Source: Paludibacteraceae bacterium (GTDB lineage Bacteria > Bacteroidota > Bacteroidia > Bacteroidales > Paludibacteraceae). From it: a stretch of 39,539 nucleotides of DNA. The position numbers and the translations under genes are program-made. The stretch lies in assembly GCA_017464475.1 (NCBI GenBank), contig JAFTZQ010000024.1:1-39539 (forward strand), in the 5' to 3' direction. Under the pieces are notes generated by a model. That model was given only the letters and a program-made list of their open reading frames with translations. It made no database searches and was not told the origin of the DNA. This document shows, piece after piece, positions 32,056-39,539 of the stretch (position 1 is the stretch's first letter; every line of letters begins with the position of its first letter).

Positions 32056-33648
32056 TTAATCATCCGCTAAACCATACATATCTTCTGGCCTACGTCCCCA
32101 AATCAATTCAGGTGCATCGCCTTTCTTTGGAAGGTGCGCGAAGATTTCATGTAAATCGGAAATTTTAATATTGTCACCTTCTTCTCTTTGTACAGACAAA
32201 CCCAGTGCAGTAGAAAGAATAGGAGCCAATGATAACACCTCGTCTGCTTTCTCTAAATAGAAGCCATTCCATATACGTTTGTCCATGCGTCTTATATCAG
32301 TAAATTGATGTATCTCCTGGCAAAGGAAATCATAAGTGGAACCGCCACCGCTATAGACCACAATTCTATTTTCCAGAGCTTCATATATCGCAATCTTTGA
32401 TAAATCAACCTTGTCAAATGCTTTGAGAATATCGTGAATTATCATCTTGCATGAATTTCTAACTTCCTTAATCAGAGAATCTACAGCCATAGCACGATCA
32501 CACTCTGGAATATCATTTAACGAATTTTGTCTCCATATATCAAGGTGCTTAGCCGAAGTCTCTACGATATAATTAATACCCTTATCAATTGAAGTATAAC
32601 CGTATATGTGAGGGGCATCGTCTTCGTCTATATTGAACAGCGAAATATCTGTAGTACCTCCTCCAATATCAACGACAAAACTAATACCTTTTTCAATTTG
32701 CTTTTTGGCAGTAACAGTCACTAGGTTTGCATAGGCTTCCGGTAAAGCCAAAATACCATACTCTTTCGCTTTCTCCTCTGATGGGTGAATTATTTCCGTT
32801 AATTCAGTTAATTCTTGATAGGTAGATAAGAGGAAAGCATCTTTATCTCCATGAAATACATCTTCCACCAAATAATATGCAGATAAAATCAAGCGGTATG
32901 CATGATTTCTTCGAGTGAATAATCTCTTGGCATCTGTAGGAAATCCCAACTGAACGCTAAAAGTCTGACCATATTCTGCTTCTAAATCAAATAAGATATT
33001 AGCGATGTACCAGATAGATAATAAGTCTTTATCTATGCTATCATTCCATCGAATGGCATTTGAGAATGTAGCTTGTTTGAAATAGCGGAAAATAGCCGGT
33101 ACTTTATGTGTCGCTTTATACTCCCACTCTCTATGTTCTTCCTCATATTTCCGCATGGCTTGTTCATACAAAGCATACTCTTGCTCAAATTTCTTTTGAG
33201 CCTTCTCATATTTAATTTTCCATATTCGCAAATCTTGATCGTAGTCCAATTGCGCTTCCTTACAGGCTTTTTCCCATTCTTGTTCTTGTGAGTTCTTTCC
33301 ACCAGCCCACGCCTTTAGTACATCCTTCCAATCTTGTTTTTGAGGCTTAGGTTTCTCTGGTAATTTCAATTTTGGCTTAGGCTCAGAAAATACCATGACA
33401 GGCTCTCGCAAATTTGGCATCTGAGGTTCTGCTCCTGCATCCACGCCGATTTCTCCGACACATGATTTATTAACATGTCCATACGTCAAAGTATCGTCAT
33501 TGTTTATCTGAACAACCGAAGGCAAAGTATATGACTCCCCATCCGGTGTTTTGAATTTCCAAAATTTATATACTGGACGCTGAGGGTCTGAGCGATCCTC
33601 TATGCATACCTTTGTTTGATGAGTTCCAAAGTCAAATCCAACAACCAT
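32056..33648 (-). CDS. Hsp70/actin-superfamily ATPase with coiled-coil insertion
   Basis: A 530-aa ATPase of the Hsp70/actin fold. The phosphate-1 motif is VGFDFGTHQTKV (3-14), LPEAYANLV (302-310) is like the connect region, phosphate-2 is VVDIGGGTTDISLF (325-338), and the adenosine motif is VVYSGGGSTYD (430-440). Between residues about 115 and 180 it carries a long charged coiled coil instead of the usual Hsp70 subdomain. The C-terminal peptide-binding domain of DnaK is absent. It is 4 bp downstream of the SNF2 helicase and surely works with it. The role is unknown; clients could be the helicase or a phage component. Confidence 0.85.
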   Translation of the reverse strand: MVVGFDFGTHQTKVCIEDRSDPQRPVYKFWKFKTPDGESYTLPSVVQINNDDTLTYGHVNKSCVGEIGVDAGAEPQMPNLREPVMVFSEPKPKLKLPEKPKPQKQDWKDVLKAWAGGKNSQEQEWEKACKEAQLDYDQDLRIWKIKYEKAQKKFEQEYALYEQAMRKYEEEHREWEYKATHKVPAIFRYFKQATFSNAIRWNDSIDKDLLSIWYIANILFDLEAEYGQTFSVQLGFPTDAKRLFTRRNHAYRLILSAYYLVEDVFHGDKDAFLLSTYQELTELTEIIHPSEEKAKEYGILALPEAYANLVTVTAKKQIEKGISFVVDIGGGTTDISLFNIDEDDAPHIYGYTSIDKGINYIVETSAKHLDIWRQNSLNDIPECDRAMAVDSLIKEVRNSCKMIIHDILKAFDKVDLSKIAIYEALENRIVVYSGGGSTYDFLCQEIHQFTDIRRMDKRIWNGFYLEKADEVLSLAPILSTALGLSVQREEGDNIKISDLHEIFAHLPKKGDAPELIWGRRPEDMYGLADD

Positions 33649-33652
33649 ATTA

Positions 33653-36600
33653 TTATTTGATATTGATTAGGTTAATCGAAACTAATTTATAACTAACTTT
33701 GAGCTCAAAATCACGAAGCAGAATGGCTCGTTTCTCTTGATACTCTTGTTCTACATTTTGCATACGTGTCTCTGTTGCCTTTATACGCTGCTCAGCGTTT
33801 TTTCTTTCTTCATCTGACCATGCGTAAGTATAAGCATCTTGAGCACGCCTCAACTGGTTCTCTAAGCGAGCCATTTCTTGGAATTGGTGAAACTTTTCCA
33901 TTTGAGAAAGCTTGATATTCTGCTGGCTTCGCAGATTCACTTCCAAGTCTTGCTTGCGCTCTTGAGCGTATTTCGATACATTCTCAAGCAAGGCATATTT
34001 CAAATTTTCAATATGCTCGTCATTGTAATCAGGTAGGTTTGCTATATTGCGATAACTGCCGTATACTTGACTTTGACCAAGCATCTTGAAAACTATATTT
34101 TCATCGGCAATAACCATATCATTCTTCCAATCGTATAAAATCGGATATTGTGTCGATGTTTCCTTGAGTGCTCCCTGAACAACGTAGCTGGTCTCTATGG
34201 AATAGATAGCAAGGAAATATGATTGTTCCATTAATTGTACAGGAAGGTATTGTTTGTCAATATCAAACACGAAAGTAATATCGTTCGGATTTTTTTCTAT
34301 GTTGAAATATTGCAGTGCTGCTTGAATAATTGGATGATGAATGTTAACAAAAATAATCTCGGGATTCTCATATGCCACTTCTTGCTTGAAAGTAATTAAG
34401 AACTCAGACTTCTCCATAGTTTTTGTTTTGAACACAGAGAATTGGTATTGTGATTCATCATCAGAAGGCACATATTGAGCCAAAAAATTCTTCAAACATC
34501 CGACATTGGCTTTTGGCAAGCAGAACTTGTACGTGCCATTCCCAATACTTTCAAGAGCACATGCTGGAAGTCTTTTGTGGATTAGTAAAACTACGTACGA
34601 CAACAACTCGTTATCGGTCAAATACGAATGGGTGGTAAGGATACGATTCACCTCATTCTGAAAATATGTGTCAATAGTTAGTGTGTTGGTCTGGTTCTCT
34701 TCGATTTTCTTAATTTGCTGTTTCTCATTTTCAATGGCTTGTGCTATATCATCAATTTTGCGCTGTCTTTCTGTGGCAGACAGATTATTACAAAATAGAT
34801 CTTTTTCCAATTTGGTATATGCAGACTGAATCGTATCAGTTGTTCCTGCATAACTGGCATCTAAGATGGCTTCCAAGTCTCCTATGGACTCCGTGAAGAT
34901 ACCGATACGCATCAATAAGCGTTGATATATATCTTCTTGAATGGAGTTATGCACTACCAAATTGTAAATCTTTACTATCGGACTTTGTTGCCCGAAACGA
35001 TCAATACGACCGATACGCTGCTCGACTACCATCGGGTTCCAAGGGAGGTCGTAGTTCACCATTGAATGGCAAAATTGTAGGTCAAGACCTTCACTTCCAA
35101 CTTCAGAGGAGAGTAATATTTGAATTTTGGGGTCGTGCTTAAATCTTGCCAATTCTTCATCGCGGTTTTCCATACCACCCAATATCATTGCACACTTATA
35201 TCCTGCTCTTCCTAAACGGATACGCAGATACTTTAATGTTTTTTTGAAGATGGCAAATAAAATGATTTTCTGTTCTCCGTTAGAACCTAATACCTCATCT
35301 AAAATATTAAGTAATAACGAGACCTTGGCATCTTCACAGTCAGCATAGCGGTCTATGCCTTTATCCAAGTCATCGTCGTCATTAAGATATGCATAAACAC
35401 TACTCGCGACCTGACGCTTCTTAGTAACAAGACCAAGTGAAGCACCTGCATTTAGTTTTTCTTCTCCCCATTCATCAATATATGAATTATCTTCAATATA
35501 TTGTTCAATTACATCATCGAATACCTCGCGCTCCTTGGGATTTAGTTCTACTGATATAGGAAAAGGATGTCGCTCTGCTTGAGTCCAATCTGTTGTGATT
35601 TCTCTTCGCCTTGTCCTTGAAAATATATTATTCAATTCGCTCATTGATGTAATGTCGAATTGTAACTTAGCTCTGATGGTTAGGTTGTCATCGCCACTCT
35701 TCATTGTTTCAACACAACGTTGATACAATGGGTTGTCCGCATAGTAATCAGAAATCTTTACAATTTGTGGTCTGTAAAACTCTGATCCGTTATCTTCATT
35801 ATAGAATCGATATTGAAGCGCAATTTCAGCATTGGATAAATCGGCGCAAATATCTCTTAATGGACGTGCAGTCCTCAGTTCTCGTAATGTTTGTAGAAAA
35901 GGCTGATTCAGTGATAGACTATTATGAAACTCAATATCATTGTCAAATTGTACTGGTGCTAATATGTGCAGCAAATTATATAGGTTTTCATCGCTGATCA
36001 TAATTGGTGTAGCCGTTAGCATGACCATGGATCTCGCTTGCGCTGCAATAAGTTCCACACCTCTATGGGTTGCTGTAGAAGCATTACGAACTTTGTGTGC
36101 CTCATCGCAAAGTACAAGGCTAAAAGTAATTGCAGAATGAACGATGATATTTAGAAATGAATTAGGATCTTCTTGTTTCTTCTTGTCGTCTTTACGTGGT
36201 GCTTGAACCCTTTCGTAGTTGATAATGCCACGGAATGAACCATTACGCATGCGGATGTCACTAAGAAAGTCCTTCGCATTCTCATAAATCTTAAACTTGA
36301 GATTGAACTTCTCGTCCATTTCGTTTTTCCATTTCAATCTCAATGATTTAGGGCAAATAATCAATACATTGCGCAACTCTTTTCGTGCCAACATTTCAAG
36401 CATGATATGTCCGGCTTCAATAGTTTTACCAAGACCGACTTCGTCTGCAACTAATAAGCGACGATTTTCTGAGTTTAAGAATTTGAGTAGCGGCTTAAAT
36501 TGATATGCTTTGAATAAAGTTTTTGATGCTTTTAAGGATGCAATTGTACTATTACTTGAATTCTCTATTTTATAAGACGTATTGATGCGAGCAAAGTCAT

Positions 36601-36820
36601 CATAAGAACCAAATTTATGTTTCTTTATTCTGTCAAAAGGGTTGCTAATATCAAAGTCTTCCAAAAGGAATGACTCCAAAATCGTTTCTGCATTGGCTGA
36701 GCCATCAAACCTAATATCATAAGTCTGACGACCTCGGCTCGGTTGACCAACAGAAACAATTTGTCCTCGTTTATTAGAAACAACCTCTCTAACAATATCT
36801 CCTATAGAAAACTTTGGCAT
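33653..36820 (-). CDS. SNF2/RapA-like DEAH-box ATPase
   Basis: A 1055-aa SNF2-family ATPase (start ATG 36820; a TTG at 36829 also fits). An N-terminal SH3-like segment (FSIGDIVREVVSNKRGQIVSV) is followed by the ATPase: Walker A DEVGLGKTIEAG (126-137), DEAH at 239-242, LTATP at 268-272, and QRIGRIDRFGQ at about 601-611, the RapA-like motif VI. A C-terminal region of about 400 residues ends in a long charged coiled coil (about 960-1040). RapA recycles RNA polymerase, but accessory homologues with extra domains are common in phage-defence islands. Its AT-rich base composition differs from the flanks. Confidence 0.9.
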   Translation of the reverse strand: MPKFSIGDIVREVVSNKRGQIVSVGQPSRGRQTYDIRFDGSANAETILESFLLEDFDISNPFDRIKKHKFGSYDDFARINTSYKIENSSNSTIASLKASKTLFKAYQFKPLLKFLNSENRRLLVADEVGLGKTIEAGHIMLEMLARKELRNVLIICPKSLRLKWKNEMDEKFNLKFKIYENAKDFLSDIRMRNGSFRGIINYERVQAPRKDDKKKQEDPNSFLNIIVHSAITFSLVLCDEAHKVRNASTATHRGVELIAAQARSMVMLTATPIMISDENLYNLLHILAPVQFDNDIEFHNSLSLNQPFLQTLRELRTARPLRDICADLSNAEIALQYRFYNEDNGSEFYRPQIVKISDYYADNPLYQRCVETMKSGDDNLTIRAKLQFDITSMSELNNIFSRTRRREITTDWTQAERHPFPISVELNPKEREVFDDVIEQYIEDNSYIDEWGEEKLNAGASLGLVTKKRQVASSVYAYLNDDDDLDKGIDRYADCEDAKVSLLLNILDEVLGSNGEQKIILFAIFKKTLKYLRIRLGRAGYKCAMILGGMENRDEELARFKHDPKIQILLSSEVGSEGLDLQFCHSMVNYDLPWNPMVVEQRIGRIDRFGQQSPIVKIYNLVVHNSIQEDIYQRLLMRIGIFTESIGDLEAILDASYAGTTDTIQSAYTKLEKDLFCNNLSATERQRKIDDIAQAIENEKQQIKKIEENQTNTLTIDTYFQNEVNRILTTHSYLTDNELLSYVVLLIHKRLPACALESIGNGTYKFCLPKANVGCLKNFLAQYVPSDDESQYQFSVFKTKTMEKSEFLITFKQEVAYENPEIIFVNIHHPIIQAALQYFNIEKNPNDITFVFDIDKQYLPVQLMEQSYFLAIYSIETSYVVQGALKETSTQYPILYDWKNDMVIADENIVFKMLGQSQVYGSYRNIANLPDYNDEHIENLKYALLENVSKYAQERKQDLEVNLRSQQNIKLSQMEKFHQFQEMARLENQLRRAQDAYTYAWSDEERKNAEQRIKATETRMQNVEQEYQEKRAILLRDFELKVSYKLVSINLINIK

Positions 36821-36890
36821 AATATACAACTGTTTATCTTAATAAATATAATTTATCCATTTAGGGCATAGTTAGCAGGAAAAGAATAAT

Positions 36891-37010
36891 TCATCTATCA
36901 AGCAGCCACTCTGCCAAATCGATGATTTGAATACCTTGGTAATCGTATTTCGGTACGCGAGTGCGGGCAATACTTCCCAAAATCACATTTTTTACAATTT
37001 GGAAAGTCAA
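36891..37010 (-). pseudogene. Possible coding remnant in the SNF2 leader
   Basis: A minus-strand frame with no ATG (TTG at 37010 or GTG at 36986) reads TFQIVKNVILGSIARTRV and then PKYDYQGIQIIDLAEWLLDR to a TGA at 36891. The composition is protein-like and it reads like the C-terminal end of a larger gene, but no family is recognised. It starts at the predicted transcription start site, so it is not a normal start. Confidence 0.3.
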
Positions 37011-37078
37011 ACCCGCTACAAAGGTACTCTTTTTTTGTTAATTATGCAAGAGTTTGCACGCTTTTTCCATAAAATCAT
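37010..37078 (-). promoter_or_regulatory. Promoter cassette copy P1 (SNF2-Hsp70-like unit)
   Basis: Read leftwards: a TTGC -33 element (37046-37049), TACCTTTG -7 box (37019-37026), and a run of seven A residues between them. The 70-bp segment recurs at 37218-37286 and 38277-38348. Confidence 0.72.
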
Positions 37079-37084
37079 CCTGAT

Positions 37085-37210
37085 CTATGCTTCTTTCCGC
37101 AGTTGGGCGATGATGATTTTCAAATCCAAAGTACCTTTTGCCTCTTTTAATTGATCCTGTAATAATGTACGTTCAATCAGTTTCATTTCCAAAACTTTAA
37201 TTATTTTCAT
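37085..37210 (-). CDS. Small chimeric-looking ORF, 41 aa
   Basis: Starts at ATG 37210 just below promoter copy P2. Its first ~20 codons (MKIIKVLEMKLIERTLL) match the frame fused ahead of the DUF6624 lipoprotein gene at 38196-38270, at 15 of 17 residues over the best part. Its last residues, KIIIAQLRKEA, resemble the C-terminus of the paralogue at 38937 (FIIAQLRKEAE). It could be a real small protein or a deletion relic that joined two genes. It lies between P1 and P2. Confidence 0.55.
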   Translation of the reverse strand: MKIIKVLEMKLIERTLLQDQLKEAKGTLDLKIIIAQLRKEA

Positions 37211-37217
37211 TTTTTAG

Positions 37218-37286
37218 AAATCCGCTGCAAAGGTACTGTTTTTTTGCTAATTATACAAGAGTTTGCACGCTTTTCCTATAAAATCA
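37218..37286 (-). promoter_or_regulatory. Promoter cassette copy P2
   Basis: Read leftwards: TTG-type -33 element (37256-37258), TACCTTTG (37228-37235). It matches copies P1 and P3. It begins at the stop codon of the DUF6624 gene, whose TAA is at 37284-37286. Confidence 0.7.
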
Positions 37287-38195
37287 TTTATTCCATTTAG
37301 CGTTCATCTGTTTTGCATATTCTTCCAACGGAGGCATACCTGCTGCGCTACGCCAGATATTCACACTATCAGTATTGAGCAAAGTGTAGATCACTCGCTC
37401 TCCTGTTGAATCTTCTACAATCTGCGATCCGTACCGCTGCGGCTTGCCTTCAAACAGGGCGATACGATCTTCCAACAAAGCCATATCCTCCATGCTCAGT
37501 TCGCCTTGTTCTGCCGCTTCGCGCAAGAATGGATAGAACTCTTTTTGCGTATCGAGATCGCTATGCTGGACTACAAGCCATATAACAGAGTTCGCCGAGC
37601 CTACTATTGTTTTAGACGGAAAACCGTACGTGTCAAAGATGTCCCGGATTTCTTGCAGATTGGCCTCGTCTGCTTGTTGCATAGCGTGGATGAGTGAATC
37701 ACGTAGGACTGGATTATCCGGCTTCGTCTGACAAGCAAACAAGAACGCGTGTCTCGGTTCTTGGTCGCGCAAGAAGATGGTTCGCAGGCGTGCAATCAAT
37801 TCATGATTATAATCTTTCTCTATGCGCTCTTGTCGGGATTGAACCGTGTCTTTCAGCACTTGCCATTCGGGGAATTGATGTAATGGCAGAAAGTCCGGAT
37901 TCTCCGCAAAGTTGGAAGTGTACCATTCTTTGTCGTTGCTAATCAATTGGTTGAGGCGCATGAATGCAGTTTGCTCATCACCTGCCATAGCTGCGATTGC
38001 GGCTGCATTGGAATAGTGATAGTCCTGTGGTGCTGCATCGGAGGCATTGAAAGCTTGTTTGTAATAACTGTTAGCCTGCTTGTAGTCTTGTGCCATATAG
38101 CACGAATCAGCCTTTTGTACCGCCTCGTGAAATGCCAACGGCTTTTGACATCCGTATAATGCAAGTACCAATATGTAAAAAACAGTTCTTTTCAT
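37284..38195 (-). CDS. DUF6624 lipoprotein with TPR-like N-terminus, 303 aa
   Basis: I chose ATG 38195 because it begins a proper lipoprotein signal peptide (MKRTVFYILVLALYGC, Cys16). The in-frame ATG 38270 adds 25 residues shared with the 41-aa ORF and no export function. The N-terminal region is TPR-like (VQKADSCYMAQDYKQANSYYKQAFN). The C-terminal domain shows the DUF6624 signature (QHSDLDTQKEFYPFLREAAEQGEL, RIALFEGKPQRYGSQIV). Cell-envelope location is expected; the function is unknown. The gene lies downstream of promoter copy P3. Confidence 0.82.
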   Translation of the reverse strand: MKRTVFYILVLALYGCQKPLAFHEAVQKADSCYMAQDYKQANSYYKQAFNASDAAPQDYHYSNAAAIAAMAGDEQTAFMRLNQLISNDKEWYTSNFAENPDFLPLHQFPEWQVLKDTVQSRQERIEKDYNHELIARLRTIFLRDQEPRHAFLFACQTKPDNPVLRDSLIHAMQQADEANLQEIRDIFDTYGFPSKTIVGSANSVIWLVVQHSDLDTQKEFYPFLREAAEQGELSMEDMALLEDRIALFEGKPQRYGSQIVEDSTGERVIYTLLNTDSVNIWRSAAGMPPLEEYAKQMNAKWNK

Positions 38196-38270
38196 TCTGC
38201 CTCTTTTAACTAGGTCTAGTAATAATGTACGTTCAATTAGTCTCATTTCCAAAACTTTAATTATTTTCAT
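38196..38270 (-). repeat. Duplicated 5' segment of a small ORF fused in frame to the lipoprotein gene
   Basis: These 25 codons are the counterpart of codons 1-20 and the following segment at 37134-37210 (both read MKIIKVLEM-LIERTLL, then diverge). They run in frame into the lipoprotein start at 38195. The duplicate extends to P3, giving about 140 bp of homology at both sites. Confidence 0.7.
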
Positions 38271-38276
38271 TTTTCA

Positions 38277-38348
38277 GAAATCTGCTGCAAATATACTCTT
38301 TTTTTGTTAATTATGCAAGAGTTTGTTCGCTTTTCCTGTATTATCATT
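38277..38348 (-). promoter_or_regulatory. Promoter cassette copy P3
   Basis: Read leftwards: TTGC (38315-38318) and TATATTTG (38288-38295), matching TAnnTTTG; the spacer is 19 bp. Same run of A residues as in P1 and P2. Confidence 0.7.
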
Positions 38349-38365
38349 CTAATATATACCTCTTT

Positions 38366-38818
38366 TTACATATAATTTACCACTCCGAATACTACGTGGC
38401 ACAGCATAAAGCCGGAGGCAAAGAGTATGGATGGGAGATTCCTTCGGTCTGTGGCATACAGCACAAAGGCTATGCACGGAGGCAGGGTCAAAAGCCCGAT
38501 AACAAGCTTCCCAACAATACCCGAATAGAACAGACACCAGCCTGTATAGTATGCCGCCAGACACGCTATCACGCCAATAATCAGAGGCGAGAGCTGCATT
38601 TTACCGGCATTCTTGTTTTTAACCATACACAGACTTGCAATCATCAGTACTTGCAGCACAGCCCCGATGGTGTCTGTTACCGGTGTGACGGATACCGTTC
38701 GCAAGATGTCGTTTGGAGCCGGCACACCGAACCAGAAGAGATTAGGTATCATCACTAACACGAACAACCCCAATGCCCATGCGTCAAAGCCAAATTTATA
38801 TTTCCCGGTTATTTTCAT
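38366..38818 (-). CDS. Multi-pass membrane protein, 150 aa
   Basis: About five hydrophobic segments cover most of the protein (AWALGLFVLVMIPNLFWFGV; IGAVLQVLMIASLCMV; LIIGVIACLAAYYTGWCLFYSGI; LVIGLLTLPPCIAFVLYA; LPSILFASGFMLCHVVFGVV). The family is not recognised. A 5' hairpin at 38847-38861 precedes it. It ends shortly before promoter copy P3 and lies between the DUF6624 gene and the small paralogue. Confidence 0.7.
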   Translation of the reverse strand: MKITGKYKFGFDAWALGLFVLVMIPNLFWFGVPAPNDILRTVSVTPVTDTIGAVLQVLMIASLCMVKNKNAGKMQLSPLIIGVIACLAAYYTGWCLFYSGIVGKLVIGLLTLPPCIAFVLYATDRRNLPSILFASGFMLCHVVFGVVNYM

Positions 38819-38846
38819 TCTTTTTCAGTTTTTGTTTGTTGTTTTC

Positions 38847-38861
38847 CCGACTAGCAGTCGG
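38847..38861. other. Small perfect hairpin in the 5' region
   Basis: CCGACT pairs with AGTCGG across an AGC loop. A TTCCTTTG word on the minus strand, similar to a -7 box, is directly next to it at about 38863-38870, so the hairpin may lie at the very 5' end of the transcript of the gene at 38366. Confidence 0.45.
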
Positions 38862-38936
38862 AGCAAAGGAAGAATATGCACGGCTTATCTGTTTTATTCC
38901 TTGCCATAGATCATGGTCACTGGTCATGCTCTTTGC

Positions 38937-39326
38937 TTATTCTGCTTCCTTTCGCAACTGCGCGATGATGAAGCCACGGAGGGTGGAATAGAATTTTTCT
39001 TGGGTGGCGGCGGTGGAGTTGTCACCGAAGAAACGACGGTTCGCACGGCTGAGGCTCTTGGCGGCGAGGGCTTTATAGTCGGCGTACCGGGCTTGCCAAT
39101 AAGCGAGACGGGTTGGGTCGGAGAGTTCCGCTTTGGCTCGTTTGGAGCACTCGCCAAAAGACGCAAAAGTGGCGCGCTGGTTGGCGGTGAGTTTCTTCTT
39201 GTTTTTGTGCAGGGGATAATTACTAATGACCGTCTTGCCGTGACGGTTGGTGACATAAAACTCGCTGTCGCCCGTGAGGCGGCCTTGCAGTTTGGATAAT
39301 AGGATGTCTAATTCAGCTTTTGCCAT
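38937..39326 (-). CDS. Small Bacteroidales-specific protein, paralogue 3, 129 aa
   Basis: Function unknown. It has the pattern of the proteins at 447 and 1196 and is the most complete member: LSKLQGRLTGDSEFYVTNRHGKTVISNYP, then KLTANQRATFASFGECSKRAKAELSDPTRLAYWQARY, ending TLRGFIIAQLRKEAE. It is basic and has no signal peptide. Its C-terminal words also occur in the 41-aa ORF at 37085. The end of an IS3 element lies only 65 bp upstream of its start, so promoter disruption or supply by the IS is possible. Confidence 0.75.
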   Translation of the reverse strand: MAKAELDILLSKLQGRLTGDSEFYVTNRHGKTVISNYPLHKNKKKLTANQRATFASFGECSKRAKAELSDPTRLAYWQARYADYKALAAKSLSRANRRFFGDNSTAATQEKFYSTLRGFIIAQLRKEAE

Positions 39327-39390
39327 TGTGGTTGGTGTTTTTTTAGATCGCCCAAGCTTGGTCGATACTATGGTTTTGTGCCGAGTGAGG

Positions 39391-39539
39391 TGTCCCCCAA
39401 AAGTTGGACAGGGTTAGTAAATGTTGTTCGATGTATGCATGTTCGTTGACATGTGGGGTATTTGTTCTTTTAGTTGTCGTTTGTATGTTGTTGGCGGTAT
39501 TGGACAGGAGACATCGACAAGCGGAGTTTGATGCGGTCA
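39391..39539 (-). mobile_element. IS3-family insertion sequence, right end only
   Basis: The terminal sequence TGTCCCCCAAAAGTTGGACA starts at 39391 and resembles the ends of IS3-family elements. The element continues out of the window. The transposase end lies inside it. Confidence 0.78.
39470..39538 (-). CDS. IS3-family transposase, C-terminal end, partial
   Basis: The minus frame reads DRIKLRLSMSPVQYRQQ to a TAA at 39470-39472. The IK-RL-MSPVQYR signature is the typical C-terminus of IS3 OrfB transposases, which carry the DDE catalytic domain upstream. Only 22 codons are in the window, so the condition of the rest cannot be judged. Confidence 0.8.
   Translation of the reverse strand, partial: DRIKLRLSMSPVQYRQQHTNDN

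Larger units (their letters stand above)
36821..37084. other. Long leader between the SNF2 gene and its promoter cassette
   Basis: The predicted start site of the promoter at 37019-37026 lies almost 190 nt upstream of the SNF2 start, leaving a long untranslated leader. It includes the 39-codon remnant at 36891-37010. No hairpin strong enough for a terminator is evident. Confidence 0.5.

Noticed and set aside
32056-33648. DnaK chaperone or MreB
   Set aside because: The C-terminal substrate domain of DnaK is missing and the coiled-coil insert does not fit MreB; the tight link with SNF2 points to a dedicated partner.

Overview
The window looks like a chromosomal segment of an uncultured member of the Bacteroidales. 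The evidence is consistent. Promoters match the Bacteroidetes TTTG/TAnnTTTG consensus, Shine-Dalgarno sequences are weak, lipoproteins are abundant, and several families are typical of the phylum (DUF6242, DUF5686 with a carboxypeptidase-regulatory domain, DUF3127, DUF6624). Gene identities come from motif recognition in the translated sequence; no database search was run.

Layout. (1) 1-1.7 kb: small Bacteroidales-specific genes, including two divergent members of a paralogous family whose third member lies at the right end (38937-39326), plus two related leader repeats. (2) 1.7-5.3 kb: a lipoprotein, D-Ala-D-Ala ligase, a trans-prenyltransferase and a conserved hypothetical protein, with two copies of a nested-hairpin intergenic repeat. 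(3) 5.3-16.1 kb: housekeeping genes. These are 5-formyl-THF cyclo-ligase, pgk, a DUF3127 OB-fold protein, a metallophosphoesterase, recO, then a tightly overlapping operon rpmH-rbfA-LolC/E-like permease-lipoprotein-xerD-DUF5686. (4) 16.2-19.6 kb: envelope-stress genes. PspC converges on an OhrR/MarR-led operon (YtxH, DUF1469 holin-like, AI-2E/PerM), and a VanX-like dipeptidase lipoprotein follows.

(5) 19.7-25.2 kb: an accessory island read leftwards. It holds an AbiEi-type antitoxin with no recognisable AbiEii, a secreted Ig-like (Big_2) protein, a KilA-N protein bracketed by direct repeats, and an AlbA_2/Schlafen-type regulator. The island is rich in repeats and includes a ~135-nt imperfect inverted repeat. 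(6) 25.2-32.0 kb: ten tightly spaced leftward genes (AlkZ-related, sugar acetyltransferase, MBL-rubredoxin fusion, ATP-grasp, two near-identical MmcQ/YjbR paralogues, YdeI-like, voltage-gated cation channel, DUF389, lipoprotein). (7) 32.0-38.4 kb: a visibly AT-rich segment with a two-gene module, an Hsp70/actin-fold ATPase with a coiled-coil insert and a large RapA/SNF2-type helicase. The same ~70-bp promoter cassette stands before this module, before a 41-codon ORF and before a DUF6624 lipoprotein gene. (8) 38.4-39.5 kb: a membrane protein, the third small paralogue, and the end of an IS3-family insertion sequence running off the window.

The best candidate for an undescribed system is the SNF2-Hsp70-like module with its triplicated promoter cassette. 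The KilA-N gene between direct repeats and the orphan AbiEi-like gene come next. No tRNA, rRNA or CRISPR array was recognised.
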